Below, in pieces: positions 45,375 through 53,691 of a stretch of DNA of 64,000 nucleotides; the first letter of the stretch is position 1; the number at the start of each line of letters is the position of its first letter. Below the pieces are notes generated by a model that was not told the DNA's origin, made no database searches, and saw only the letters and a list, made by a program, of their open reading frames with translations. The stretch comes from Pandoraea sp. (lineage in GTDB: Bacteria > Pseudomonadota > Gammaproteobacteria > Burkholderiales > Burkholderiaceae). Position numbers and translations under genes: made by a program. The DNA lies in assembly GCA_031291335.1 (NCBI GenBank), contig JARLJF010000071.1, forward strand, positions 1 through 64,000, written 5' to 3'.

Positions 45375-47840
45375 TCAGAAGTCGATCTGCGCGGACAACA
45401 GGAACGTGCGCGGTGCGGCCACGGTGGCGTAAGTGCCGCTCATGAGCCAGTAGTTGGAATTGAACAGGTTCTCGATGTTGGCGCGGAACACGACCGACTT
45501 GCCTGCGATGCGCGTGCGATAACGGGCACCGATGTCGTAACGGGTCCACGCGGGCAACTCAAGCGTGTTCGACGCATTGAAGTACATGCGCGACGTATTG
45601 ATGATGCGGCCGTTGAGCGAGAGTCCCGGCACCCACGGCGTATCCCAGTCCACGCCGAGGTTGAAGGCGCGCTTGGGCACGCCGTTGGCGTCGTTGCCGT
45701 CGTTCACGCCGCCTGCCGTTTTGGTGAGCTTGGCGTCGTAGAACGTGGCGCTGGCCATCAGGCGCAGACCCTTGATGACTTCGCCGTACGCCGACACTTC
45801 GAGGCCACGGTTGCGTTGTTCGCCGTCGAAGCTGTAGATGTTGGTCGCCGGGTCAGTGACCGAGTTGGGACGTTGCACCTGGAAGACCGAGACCATCGTC
45901 GTCACCGGACCCCAATCGGCCTTCACGCCCGCTTCGTACTGCTTGGACTTGTACGGCGGGAATGCCTGACCGGCGTTACGGGCCGTGGCCGGGGCAATGC
46001 CGCCACGCGACAGGCCCGACGTGAAGTTCGCGTACACCGAGACGTTCTGCAACGGCTTGACCACGATGCCCGCGAGCGGCGACACGGCGCTTTGGTCGTA
46101 GCTCGACGTCAGCGCGCCGTTGGCGGTGTTGAAGTTGTCGAGTGCAACGCGCTGGTGACGCAGGCCGCCGGTGAGCAGCACGCGATCGTTGAAGAACGAC
46201 AGCGTGTCTGTGATGGCGATACTCGTCAATGCCGATTCGGAGGCCTTCTTCGGCTCCGTGCGCGGCGCGTTCACCACAGGCAGCGGCGCGGGGTTGTAGA
46301 TGTTCGAGGGCACGGAAGTCGACCCCGGCACGTACGAGTTTCCGGCATCCTGCTCGAGTCGCGAGGCCTGCACCGTGAGCGTGTGGCCAATGTCGAACGT
46401 CTTGAAGGTCGCACGTGCGCCCACGTCCGCCGTGCGCGAGCGCGTGTATGAATCGTAGTACGAGTTCATCGCGGTGAAGTTGCCGAGGGCGTCGGCGGGA
46501 CCACTCGGGAAGGTCTGGTAGGCGGTGGCGTAGTGATAGCCCACGGCGCCCCAGACCGTCACGTTACGCAACACGTCGTATTCGAGGCGCGTCGTGACGG
46601 CGGAGTCGTGCAGATGCAGTTCGCTGCCCGGGTAGAAATTGCGATAGCCCGACGGCGCGTCCGGAATGGTCTTGACCGACGACTGGAAGCCGATCTGCGG
46701 ACGGAAGTTGTCGTCGCCTTCGTGTTGCGTGTAGGCGTCGAGCGACCAGCGCAGGCGCTGCCCGGTGTAGTCGAGGCCGACGGCGCCGAAGCCGACGCTT
46801 TGTTTGCCGTTATCGAGCGTGGTGTTCCCGTCGCGATAGACGCCGTTCACGCGCACGCCCCATTCCTGATTCTCGCCAAAGCGTCGGCCGACGTCGGCTT
46901 CGATGCCCAGTTGCGACTTGTTCTGGAACGTTGTCGTCAGACGCGTAAGCGGCTCACTCGCGGCGCGCTTGGTCACGACGTTGATCGCGCCGCCGATGCT
47001 GCCGCTCGGGCCGATGCCGTTCATCAGCGTGCCCGGCCCCTTGAGGACTTCCACGCGCTCGACGATGGCGGCGGGCACCCGGCTTGCCGAGGCCATGCCG
47101 TACAGACCGTTGAGGCCGACATCGCTGCTCGACACCGTATAGCCGCGAATCTGGAAGTCTTCGCCGAAGCCGCCGCTCGAGGTCAGCATGCGCACCGACG
47201 ATTCGTTGATGACGACGTCGGCGAGCGTGCGCGCCTGTTGGTCGCGCACCATTTGCTCGGTGTAGTTCATCGTGCTGAAGGGCACGTCCATCGCGTCGGC
47301 GGAACCCAACATGCCAAGGCCGCCGCCCCGGGCCACCTGGCCCCCTGCGTAAGCCGGTTGCAGGCCGTTGTCATAGGCGGCAGCCGTGACGTTGACCGCG
47401 GGCAGCGTCACGGCGTTGTCCGTTGCCGTGCCATGGGCAGCAGGCTGAATCAGATAGCTGCCATTCGATTGCGGCACCACGTCGACGCCCGTGCCTGCGA
47501 CGAGCGCTTCGAGCCCGTTGCGCGGCGTGTACGTGCCTTTCAGGCCGTTGCTGTGACGTCCCGCGGTGACTTCGGGCTTGAACGACAGCATGATGCCCGC
47601 GTCGCGGCCGAAGCGGCTCAAGGCGTCTTCGAGCGAACCCGCAGGAATGTCGAAGGCACGCGCACCCAGTGCGGCGGCGCTTTGCGCGTGCACGGCGAGC
47701 GGTGTGAGCAGCGCAGCGCCGATCGGGGCTGCGACAGCCGCGCCCAGTGCAATGCGACCCAATGCGCAGGCCAGCCGCGTGCGGCGATGTACCCAATGTG
47801 GTTGGCTTGGCTGGTGTTGCAGCCCCCGGACGTGACCCAT
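45375..47840 (-). CDS. TonB-dependent receptor with STN signalling domain (FecA-type)
   Basis: 821 residues from the ATG at 47838-47840 with AAGGTCAG upstream. After a long signal sequence (cleaved near VHAQ) comes the STN domain (about 60-120, FDIPAGSLEDALSRFGRDAGIMLSF), which contacts a FecR. The plug (VEVLKGPGTLMNGIGPSGSIGGAINVVTKRA) and barrel end in AQIDF. The adjacent fecR and fecI complete a surface-signalling system: ligand binding outside activates the sigma factor, which transcribes this operon. Confidence 0.92.
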   Translation of the reverse strand: MGHVRGLQHQPSQPHWVHRRTRLACALGRIALGAAVAAPIGAALLTPLAVHAQSAAALGARAFDIPAGSLEDALSRFGRDAGIMLSFKPEVTAGRHSNGLKGTYTPRNGLEALVAGTGVDVVPQSNGSYLIQPAAHGTATDNAVTLPAVNVTAAAYDNGLQPAYAGGQVARGGGLGMLGSADAMDVPFSTMNYTEQMVRDQQARTLADVVINESSVRMLTSSGGFGEDFQIRGYTVSSSDVGLNGLYGMASASRVPAAIVERVEVLKGPGTLMNGIGPSGSIGGAINVVTKRAASEPLTRLTTTFQNKSQLGIEADVGRRFGENQEWGVRVNGVYRDGNTTLDNGKQSVGFGAVGLDYTGQRLRWSLDAYTQHEGDDNFRPQIGFQSSVKTIPDAPSGYRNFYPGSELHLHDSAVTTRLEYDVLRNVTVWGAVGYHYATAYQTFPSGPADALGNFTAMNSYYDSYTRSRTADVGARATFKTFDIGHTLTVQASRLEQDAGNSYVPGSTSVPSNIYNPAPLPVVNAPRTEPKKASESALTSIAITDTLSFFNDRVLLTGGLRHQRVALDNFNTANGALTSSYDQSAVSPLAGIVVKPLQNVSVYANFTSGLSRGGIAPATARNAGQAFPPYKSKQYEAGVKADWGPVTTMVSVFQVQRPNSVTDPATNIYSFDGEQRNRGLEVSAYGEVIKGLRLMASATFYDAKLTKTAGGVNDGNDANGVPKRAFNLGVDWDTPWVPGLSLNGRIINTSRMYFNASNTLELPAWTRYDIGARYRTRIAGKSVVFRANIENLFNSNYWLMSGTYATVAAPRTFLLSAQIDF

Positions 47841-47974
47841 GATCTGACCTTTCGTGTGGAAGAAGAGTGGTAGTGCTCGTCTTCCATGACCCGCGAAAAA
47901 TCGAAACGGATCACCTTTTTTGAAAAAATTTCGGTTGCGCCGATTAACGGTGATTGAGGGCGATTGACGACCAA

Positions 47975-48994
47975 TTACGCGGGTACCAGCCGGATGTCCC
48001 GTGCACCCCAGAAGCGTGTGACCGACTCGGTTCGCACGGCCAGCGTGGTGCCGAGCGTGTCGAGCACCTTGCCCACGTCGTCGAGCGGAAACGTGCCCGA
48101 CACGCGCAAGTTCGCGACGCTGGCCTCGCACGAGAGCGCCGCATTGCTGTAACGCGCCAGCTCCGCCACGAAATCCGCGAGTCGCATGCTGCGCGCCACG
48201 ATGAAGCCTTCGGCCCAGGTGGCGTCGCCTGCCGGGGCGTTGCTCGGCTCGGAAATGCTGTCTGCGGTGTAGCTGGCATGCATGCCGGTGCGCACGATCA
48301 GCGACTGCGCAGGTTTCGTTCGGGGACGAATCTCCACGGCGCCCTGATAGACGCTCACATGCGTGCCCGCGTCGAACTGCCGCACCGTATAGCGAGTGCC
48401 GAGCGCACGTGCCGTGCCCTGCGAGGTTTCTACGAGAAACGGACGCGACGGCATGTGAGTGTCCGGTGCTGTCGCGATCAGCACCTCACCGGCAATCAGC
48501 CTGACGCGCCGTTCGTCCTCGCGATAGACGATATCGACGGCGCTGTCGGTGTTGAGCACCAGTTGCGTGCCATCGGCGAGGCGCAGCGTGCGTCGTTCAC
48601 CCACCGCCGTGCGAACGTCTGCCGACCAGCGTTGCCACGGCGACGAATGCACCAGGCCCCATGTACCGCTGCCCGCGAAGAGAAGCACGGCAAGCGTCTT
48701 CACGGCGCGGCGGCGCTGCTTCGAGGCGGGCGGCGCCAATGCCGCTTGCGCGATCCCCGCTTCCACCGGGGAGGCGAGTGGTGCGAGCTTGCCTTTGACG
48801 GACTCGATGCGCTGCCACGCGCGTTCGTGATCGGGATGCGCTTCGCGCCATTGCTGCCACTCGGCGATGAGCGGCGGCGCGACGTCGTCGCTCTGCAACT
48901 CGATGAGCCACTCGACGGCGCGCTCAGCCACCTCTGCCGGCACGGTGGCGGCGTCAGCGGTGGTGTCGTACCAGGTCGAGCGAATGGCGGGCAT
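47975..48994 (-). CDS. fecR: FecR-family anti-sigma / signal transducer
   Basis: 339 residues. The N-terminal ~85 residues (AERAVEWLIELQSDDV, WREAHPDHERAWQRIE) bind the sigma factor. One membrane helix lies near 97-112, then the FecR periplasmic domain (ERRTLRLADGTQLVLNTDSAVDIVY) that senses the STN receptor. It starts 28 nt after fecI and is followed by the receptor. Confidence 0.9.
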   Translation of the reverse strand: MPAIRSTWYDTTADAATVPAEVAERAVEWLIELQSDDVAPPLIAEWQQWREAHPDHERAWQRIESVKGKLAPLASPVEAGIAQAALAPPASKQRRRAVKTLAVLLFAGSGTWGLVHSSPWQRWSADVRTAVGERRTLRLADGTQLVLNTDSAVDIVYREDERRVRLIAGEVLIATAPDTHMPSRPFLVETSQGTARALGTRYTVRQFDAGTHVSVYQGAVEIRPRTKPAQSLIVRTGMHASYTADSISEPSNAPAGDATWAEGFIVARSMRLADFVAELARYSNAALSCEASVANLRVSGTFPLDDVGKVLDTLGTTLAVRTESVTRFWGARDIRLVPA

Positions 48995-49022
48995 GGTGTC
49001 GGCTGCGGCGGGTGTTGCGGCG

Positions 49023-49541
49023 TCAGCCGAGGAATGACAGGTCGGCGAAGTAGCAGCGCTGCAACGCCTTCGCCAAGTAACGCTTGACCGTCGGAATCGA
49101 GATGCCGAGCGCCTCGGCGACCTGAGCGTGCGTCTGACCGTCAAGTTGTGAATGCAGGAACGCTTGCCGGACGATGCCCGGCAGGCCGTCGAGCAGACGG
49201 TCGAGTTCGAGCAGGGTTTCCAGCATCATCGCGCGCGTCTCGGGCGACCATTCGACGTCGCGCGGCACATGGGCGAGCGCTTCCAGATAGGCGCGTTCGA
49301 GCTTCTGACGGCGCCAGTGATTGGACACGAGATTCTGCGCGACCGTGGTGAGATACGCGCGAGGCTCGTCGAACGTTACCGGCACACGATCGCTGCCCAG
49401 CAACCGCACGAACGTGTCGTGGGCAATGTCGGCCGCCTGCTCGGCACTTCCCAGACGCCGATGCAGCCAACCCTTCAACCAGGAATGGTGATGGCTATAC
49501 AGCAACTCGACAGTGGAAGGGAGGGTACCCGGGGTTTGCAT
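49023..49541 (-). CDS. fecI: FecI-family extracytoplasmic-function sigma factor
   Basis: 172 residues from the ATG at 49539-49541; a GTG at 49565 is possible. Sigma-70 region 2 (ADIAHDTFVRLLGS, YLTTVAQNLVSNHWRR) and region 4 (QLDGQTHAQVAEALGISIPTVKRYLAKAL) are clear. It directs RNA polymerase to the receptor operon once released by FecR. A near-consensus Fur box about 95 bp upstream implies iron repression. Confidence 0.92.
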   Translation of the reverse strand: MQTPGTLPSTVELLYSHHHSWLKGWLHRRLGSAEQAADIAHDTFVRLLGSDRVPVTFDEPRAYLTTVAQNLVSNHWRRQKLERAYLEALAHVPRDVEWSPETRAMMLETLLELDRLLDGLPGIVRQAFLHSQLDGQTHAQVAEALGISIPTVKRYLAKALQRCYFADLSFLG

Positions 49542-49635
49542 GATCCAGCCTGATGTTCGGTCCACTCACGACGCTCTGGACCAGCGCGAACACTGGTAAC
49601 GGTCATGCAGCAGGTGAAGCGAATGCCAATAATTT

Positions 49636-49654
49636 GTTAATGATAATCATTATT
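49636..49654. promoter_or_regulatory. Near-consensus Fur box upstream of fecI
   Basis: GTTAATGATAATCATTATT matches the 19-bp consensus GATAATGATAATCATTATC at 17 positions. It controls fecI (minus strand) and so the whole fecIR-receptor operon. Confidence 0.88.
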
Positions 49655-49909
49655 AATAACTGATGGGAAATATCCCTGTCAATGCCAAGTGATTTCAGAG
49701 GACACCGAGATATCGGGACAGCGATACAACGCGAATGCCGTACAGGCCCATCTGGCGGCCTTGCGCGGTGACAACTTGCCGAAGTTCGTGGGCGAATTCC
49801 TATCTCGGTTGCGGCGCAGCAATTTGTGCTTGACGCTGCAAATTGGCCTCAGTTACCATCCGCCTGTCTTCAATTTAAGGGGTTGTCCGTGAATTCCGAT
49901 GCCAGTAGT
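49655..49909. other. Intergenic DNA between fecI and the structured leader
   Basis: A 67-codon plus-strand frame (from GTG 49689) has no good Shine-Dalgarno and no recognised similarity; it is not called as a gene. No other structure was noticed. Confidence 0.35.
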
Positions 49910-50138
49910 AGTCGACCGTTGATCGACTGATTGCCTGAGGATCCACAGCCATTCCCTGTGCCGCGTCCTCATGCAGGATGCGGTGTCTAGCGCCAATACA
50001 CGCTCTTCCTGAGCGTCATCTCTCCGGCGCGATTCCCGCAGAAATTCCACCGTTGAGCCCGTGATGGGCGTTGTCGTCTTGCGCATGCTTTGGGCATCAA
50101 GACGGCACGCGCACGAGCCGACCGTTCATGCCGCGTGC
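49910..50138 (+). promoter_or_regulatory. Hairpin-rich leader region before the magnesium locus
   Basis: Consecutive perfect hairpins: AGTCGA/TCGACT (49910-49928); nested GAGGA/TCCTC and CACAG/CTGTG (49937-49970); ACGCTC/GAGCGT (50000-50016); GCCC/GGGC (50057-50069); CGTCTTG/CAAGACG with inner ATGC/GCAT (50075-50104); GCACGCG/CGCGTGC (50105-50138). The series ends 34 nt before the next start codon. It does not match the M-box riboswitch as I know it. It may be a structured 5' leader or an independent RNA. Confidence 0.45.
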
Positions 50139-50171
50139 GGCAAGGACGATTCGCAGCCATGCGAGGAAATC

Positions 50172-50519
50172 ATGCGAGTTTTTCAAACGTTTCAGGCTTT
50201 TCAGAGCCAACCGACGCGCGCCACCCCGGTGTCGCGCCTGACCATCGTCTGCGTGGCCGATGCCCTGGGGGCATTGCGCAAGCAGATGTTCATCGATCTC
50301 ACCGCGCTCGGGCTTCGCGCCACGCACGTCAGCATCACGCACTGGAGCGATCGTGACGAGGCGTCCGCGACCGTCACGCTCGATTGCCCGCTTGGTTCGC
50401 GCGGGTCGCTCACGTCGCTTGTCATGCGCCTGTCGGGTGAACACAGCGTGCGCCGCGTGTTCTGGTCCGACGATGCCACCCGTCGCGCCCCGGCCGGCTC
50501 GATGCCCGCGCATGCCTAG
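50172..50519 (+). CDS. Small protein resembling the MgtC C-terminal (ACT-like) domain
   Basis: 115 residues with GAGGAAA before the ATG. The pattern of alternating strands and helices (RLTIVCVADALGALRKQMFIDLTALGLRA then ASATVTLDCP then LTSLVMRLSGEHSVRRVFW) fits the beta-alpha-beta ACT-like fold found at the C-terminus of MgtC-type proteins. No membrane domain is attached. Placed upstream of mgtA, it is likely a regulator of Mg2+ homeostasis; this is inference from context and fold pattern only. Confidence 0.6.
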   Translation: MRVFQTFQAFQSQPTRATPVSRLTIVCVADALGALRKQMFIDLTALGLRATHVSITHWSDRDEASATVTLDCPLGSRGSLTSLVMRLSGEHSVRRVFWSDDATRRAPAGSMPAHA

Positions 50520-50610
50520 TGCGGCCGCGCGGATCGATTCACCTTTTCCTTGCCGTGCAGCGCGATAACGTCTGCCGGTATGCCGAATGGAAAAATCTAA
50601 GGAGTCCGAT

Positions 50611-50772
50611 ATGGAAGATGGAAGTAGCCGAATGAGGCCCGTCGGAACCGCGCGCGTGGCGCACGGACTTCCGACGGGCGATCCGATACCCGACCCAAGC
50701 ATTTTCGTTATTACCGACCGCGCCCCGCGCGGCGCGGCTGGGTGCGTTCGCGCTTTTTTTCCGGAGACATGA
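50611..50772 (+). CDS. Putative mgtA leader peptide (53 aa)
   Basis: Short ORF with an ideal AAGGAG Shine-Dalgarno (50599-50604) six bases before its ATG, 67 nt upstream of mgtA. Residues 21-29 read PTGDPIPDP. Acidic-proline runs of this kind in E. coli and Salmonella MgtL (EPDPTP) destabilise the ribosome at low Mg2+ and thereby switch on mgtA. The 10-bp stem at 50638-50647/50669-50678 lies inside the ORF, and the last codons run through the U7 terminator. No sequence identity to MgtL beyond the motif is claimed. An ATG at 50587 is less well placed. Confidence 0.6.
   Translation: MEDGSSRMRPVGTARVAHGLPTGDPIPDPSIFVITDRAPRGAAGCVRAFFPET
50718..50760 (+). terminator. Attenuator-like hairpins with U7 tract before mgtA
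   Basis: CCGCGCC (50718-50724) pairs perfectly with GGCGCGG (50731-50737). The same right arm (GCGCG, 50732-50736) can instead pair with CGCGC (50749-50753) immediately before seven T residues. The two folds exclude each other, the usual form of an antiterminator/terminator switch, and both lie within the leader ORF. Confidence 0.6.
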
Positions 50773-50838
50773 CATCCGGTAGCGCTTGACGAGACCGGCC
50801 GGCCGCCATGCCAGCGTAAGCCGTGCCAGGAAATCGTC

Positions 50839-53592
50839 ATGACCAAGAACCTACGTTCGCGCCAAAAACAGCGCGGCTTCGTCGAACACTCGACAACCTC
50901 CGATCTGCCGCTCTCGGGCCCCGACGCCGTCGCCCGGCTCGCAACCGAGCCGCTGCACGACGTTCTCCACACCCTCGGCACCGATGTGAGCGGCCTCACG
51001 CTCGCCGATGTCGGGCAGCGCCAGACCCGCTACGGCCCCAACGAGATCGCGCACGACAAGCCGCCCCACTGGGTGGTGCAATTGTTCCGCGCCTTCAAGA
51101 ACCCATTCGTGATGGTGTTGCTCGCACTCGCCATCGTCAGCTTCTTTACCGACGTCTACTTCGCCGAGCCGGACGACAGAGACTACAAGGGCATCATCAT
51201 CCTGTTGACGATGGTGACGATCAGCGGCCTGCTGCGTTTCTTCTCCGAGTTCCGTTCGCTGCGCGCGGCGGAGAAACTCAAGGCGATGGTGCGCACAACG
51301 GCCACCGTTCGCCGCCGTGTGACCGTCTCGGGTAAGTCGGAACGTCACGAAGTCGCCATGCGCGAGCTGGTCGTGGGTGACATCGTGACGTTGCAGGCGG
51401 GCGACATGATTCCGGCCGACCTGCGTCTGATCGAATCCCGTGACCTGTTCATCAGTCAGGCCGTGCTGACCGGCGAGGCGCTGCCCGTCGAGAAGTACGA
51501 CACGCTGGGTGCTGTCGCGCAGAAGTCGGCGGAGACTGCCGCCGGCCAGGGCAATGCGAACTTGCTCGACCTGTCGAACGTCTGCTTCATGGGTACCAAT
51601 GTGGTCAGCGGTACGGCCACGGGTGTCGTCGTGGCGACGGCCGCAGACACCTATTTCGGTGCGCTGGCGAAGAACGTAGTGAGCCACAAGCGGGTCGAGA
51701 CGAGCTTCGACCGCGGCGTGAACAGCGTGAGTTGGCTGCTCATCCGCTTCATGCTGGTGATGGTGCCGGTCGTCTTCATGATCAACGGTCTGACGAAGGG
51801 CGACTGGATGAGCGCATTGACGTTCGCACTCGCCGTGGCTGTCGGCCTGACGCCGGAAATGCTCCCGATGATCGTGAGTGCCAATCTGGCGCGTGGTGCG
51901 CTGGCGATGGCGCGTCGCAAGGTGGTGGTCAAGCGTCTGAACTCGGTCCAGAACTTCGGCGCCATGGACGTGCTTTGTACCGACAAGACCGGCACGCTCA
52001 CGCAGGACCGCATCATTCTCGAACAGCATCTCGACGTGTCCGGCGATGTGCAGGAGGACGTGCTGCGGCTTGGCTGGCTCAACAGCTATCACCAGAGCGG
52101 TCAACGCAATCTGATCGACGTGGCGATCATCCGTCGCGCCAACGAGATTGGTGAATCGGTACAGCCGCGGGCGTTCGCGAAGATCGACGAATTGCCGTTC
52201 GACTTCGTGCGCCGGCGTCTGTCGGTCGTGGTCGCCAATGATCGTGGCGAACACTTGATGGTGACCAAGGGCGCCGTCGAAGAAATGCTGTCCGTCTCCA
52301 CGCATGTGAAGACCCCGCAGGGCGTGCGCGCGCTCGACGATACGGCCCGCGCCATGCTGTTGGCCCGCGCCGAGGCCTACAACGAAGACGGCTTCCGCGT
52401 ACTCGTCGTTGCCACGCGTGACATTCCGGTGGGTGAGACGAAGACGCAATATAAGACGTCCGACGAAGCGGGCCTGACGGTCTGCGGTTTCCTGACCTTC
52501 CTCGATCCGCCCAAGGATTCCGCCGCGCCGGCGATTGCCGCACTGCGCGAGCATGGTGTGACGGTGAAGGTGCTCACCGGCGACAACCCCATCGTCACGA
52601 TGAACGTGTGCCGTCAGGTCGGCATCGAGCCGGGCACGCCGCTGCTGGGCGCGGACATCGAGCCGATGGACGACACCACGCTGCGCGAAGTGGTCGGCCG
52701 CACGACGGTGTTCGCGAAACTTGCGCCGCTGCACAAGGCGCGCGTGGTCAAGGCCTTGCAAGCGAACGGCCACACCGTGGGCTTCCTGGGTGATGGCATC
52801 AACGACGCCCCCGCACTGCGCGACGCCGACGTTGGCATCTCGGTGGACACCGGTGCAGATATCGCCAAGGAAACCGCCGACATCATCCTGCTCGAGAAGA
52901 GCCTGATGGTGCTGGAAGAGGGCGTGATCAAAGGGCGCGAGACGTTCGGCAACATTCTCAAGTATCTGAACATGACGGCCAGTTCGAACTTCGGCAACGT
53001 GTTCTCGGTGCTGGTGGCCAGCGCGTTCCTGCCGTGGCAGCCGATGCTTGCGATGCAATTGCTGGTGCAGAACCTCGTGTACGACATCTCACAGATGTTC
53101 CTGCCGTGGGATCGCATGGATCCGGAGTTCCTCAAGAAGCCGCGCAAGTGGGATGCGGGCAACATCCGACGCTTCATGCTGTGGCTCGGACCGACTTCTT
53201 CGGTATTCGATATCACGACCTACATTCTGATGTGGACGGTCTTCGGTGCGGGCGCGCTCTATCATGCCCAGGGCGGCGATGCGGGGCAGGTCATCATGAA
53301 CTCGGGCTGGTTCGTCGAAGGGCTGGTGTCGCAGACGCTCGTGGTGCATCTGCTGCGCACGCAAAAGATCCCGTTCCTGCAAAGCACGCCGGCACTGCCG
53401 ATCATGCTTTCCACAACGGTCGCCATTGCGCTGGCCTGCTGGTTGCCGTACTCGCCGTTTGCCGAGGCACTGGGCTTCGTTGCCCTGCCGGGTTCGTACT
53501 TCTACTGGCTCGTGGCGACCATGCTCGGTTACATCGCACTCGCTCAGGTGGTCAAGACGATCTACATCCGCCGCTTCGGCCGCTGGTTCTGA
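50839..53592 (+). CDS. mgtA: Mg2+-importing P-type ATPase
   Basis: 917 residues, P3B-type ATPase. Motifs in order: the actuator loop LTGEALPVEK, the membrane-4 segment VGLTPEMLPMIV, phosphorylated D382 in CTDKTGTL, the nucleotide site MVTKGAVEEML, and the hinge GDGINDAPALRDADVGISV. The LAVAVGLTPEMLP and MNVCRQVG stretches are specific to MgtA/MgtB. It moves Mg2+ into the cytoplasm when external Mg2+ is scarce. Its leader carries an MgtL-like ORF and an attenuator. Shine-Dalgarno AGGA lies about 8 nt upstream. Confidence 0.94.
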   Translation: MTKNLRSRQKQRGFVEHSTTSDLPLSGPDAVARLATEPLHDVLHTLGTDVSGLTLADVGQRQTRYGPNEIAHDKPPHWVVQLFRAFKNPFVMVLLALAIVSFFTDVYFAEPDDRDYKGIIILLTMVTISGLLRFFSEFRSLRAAEKLKAMVRTTATVRRRVTVSGKSERHEVAMRELVVGDIVTLQAGDMIPADLRLIESRDLFISQAVLTGEALPVEKYDTLGAVAQKSAETAAGQGNANLLDLSNVCFMGTNVVSGTATGVVVATAADTYFGALAKNVVSHKRVETSFDRGVNSVSWLLIRFMLVMVPVVFMINGLTKGDWMSALTFALAVAVGLTPEMLPMIVSANLARGALAMARRKVVVKRLNSVQNFGAMDVLCTDKTGTLTQDRIILEQHLDVSGDVQEDVLRLGWLNSYHQSGQRNLIDVAIIRRANEIGESVQPRAFAKIDELPFDFVRRRLSVVVANDRGEHLMVTKGAVEEMLSVSTHVKTPQGVRALDDTARAMLLARAEAYNEDGFRVLVVATRDIPVGETKTQYKTSDEAGLTVCGFLTFLDPPKDSAAPAIAALREHGVTVKVLTGDNPIVTMNVCRQVGIEPGTPLLGADIEPMDDTTLREVVGRTTVFAKLAPLHKARVVKALQANGHTVGFLGDGINDAPALRDADVGISVDTGADIAKETADIILLEKSLMVLEEGVIKGRETFGNILKYLNMTASSNFGNVFSVLVASAFLPWQPMLAMQLLVQNLVYDISQMFLPWDRMDPEFLKKPRKWDAGNIRRFMLWLGPTSSVFDITTYILMWTVFGAGALYHAQGGDAGQVIMNSGWFVEGLVSQTLVVHLLRTQKIPFLQSTPALPIMLSTTVAIALACWLPYSPFAEALGFVALPGSYFYWLVATMLGYIALAQVVKTIYIRRFGRWF

Positions 53593-53625
53593 TCGAACTG
53601 TCGCCAATAAAAAACACACATTGAC

Positions 53626-53664
53626 CGCAAGCGACGCTCCCGCCCGCCAGGGCGGGGGCTTGCG
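53626..53664. terminator. Strong two-part hairpin after mgtA
   Basis: CGCAAGC/GCTTGCG outer arms (53626-53632, 53658-53664) enclose CCCGCCC/GGGCGGG around GCCA. There is no T-run. It lies 34 nt after the mgtA stop and 28 nt before the next gene, so it may limit readthrough or stabilise the mRNA end. Confidence 0.55.
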
Positions 53665-53691
53665 AACCACACGCGAAATAGAGAACGACTC

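Noticed and set aside
49689-49892. 67-codon plus-strand ORF between fecI and the Mg2+ locus
   Set aside because: GTG start without a Shine-Dalgarno and no recognised family; kept as intergenic DNA.
49880-50170. M-box (ykoK) magnesium riboswitch
   Set aside because: The conserved M-box core words are not visible; the region is only described as hairpin-rich.
50851-53058. 735-codon frame antisense to mgtA
   Set aside because: Shadow frame; His/Arg-rich and without motifs.
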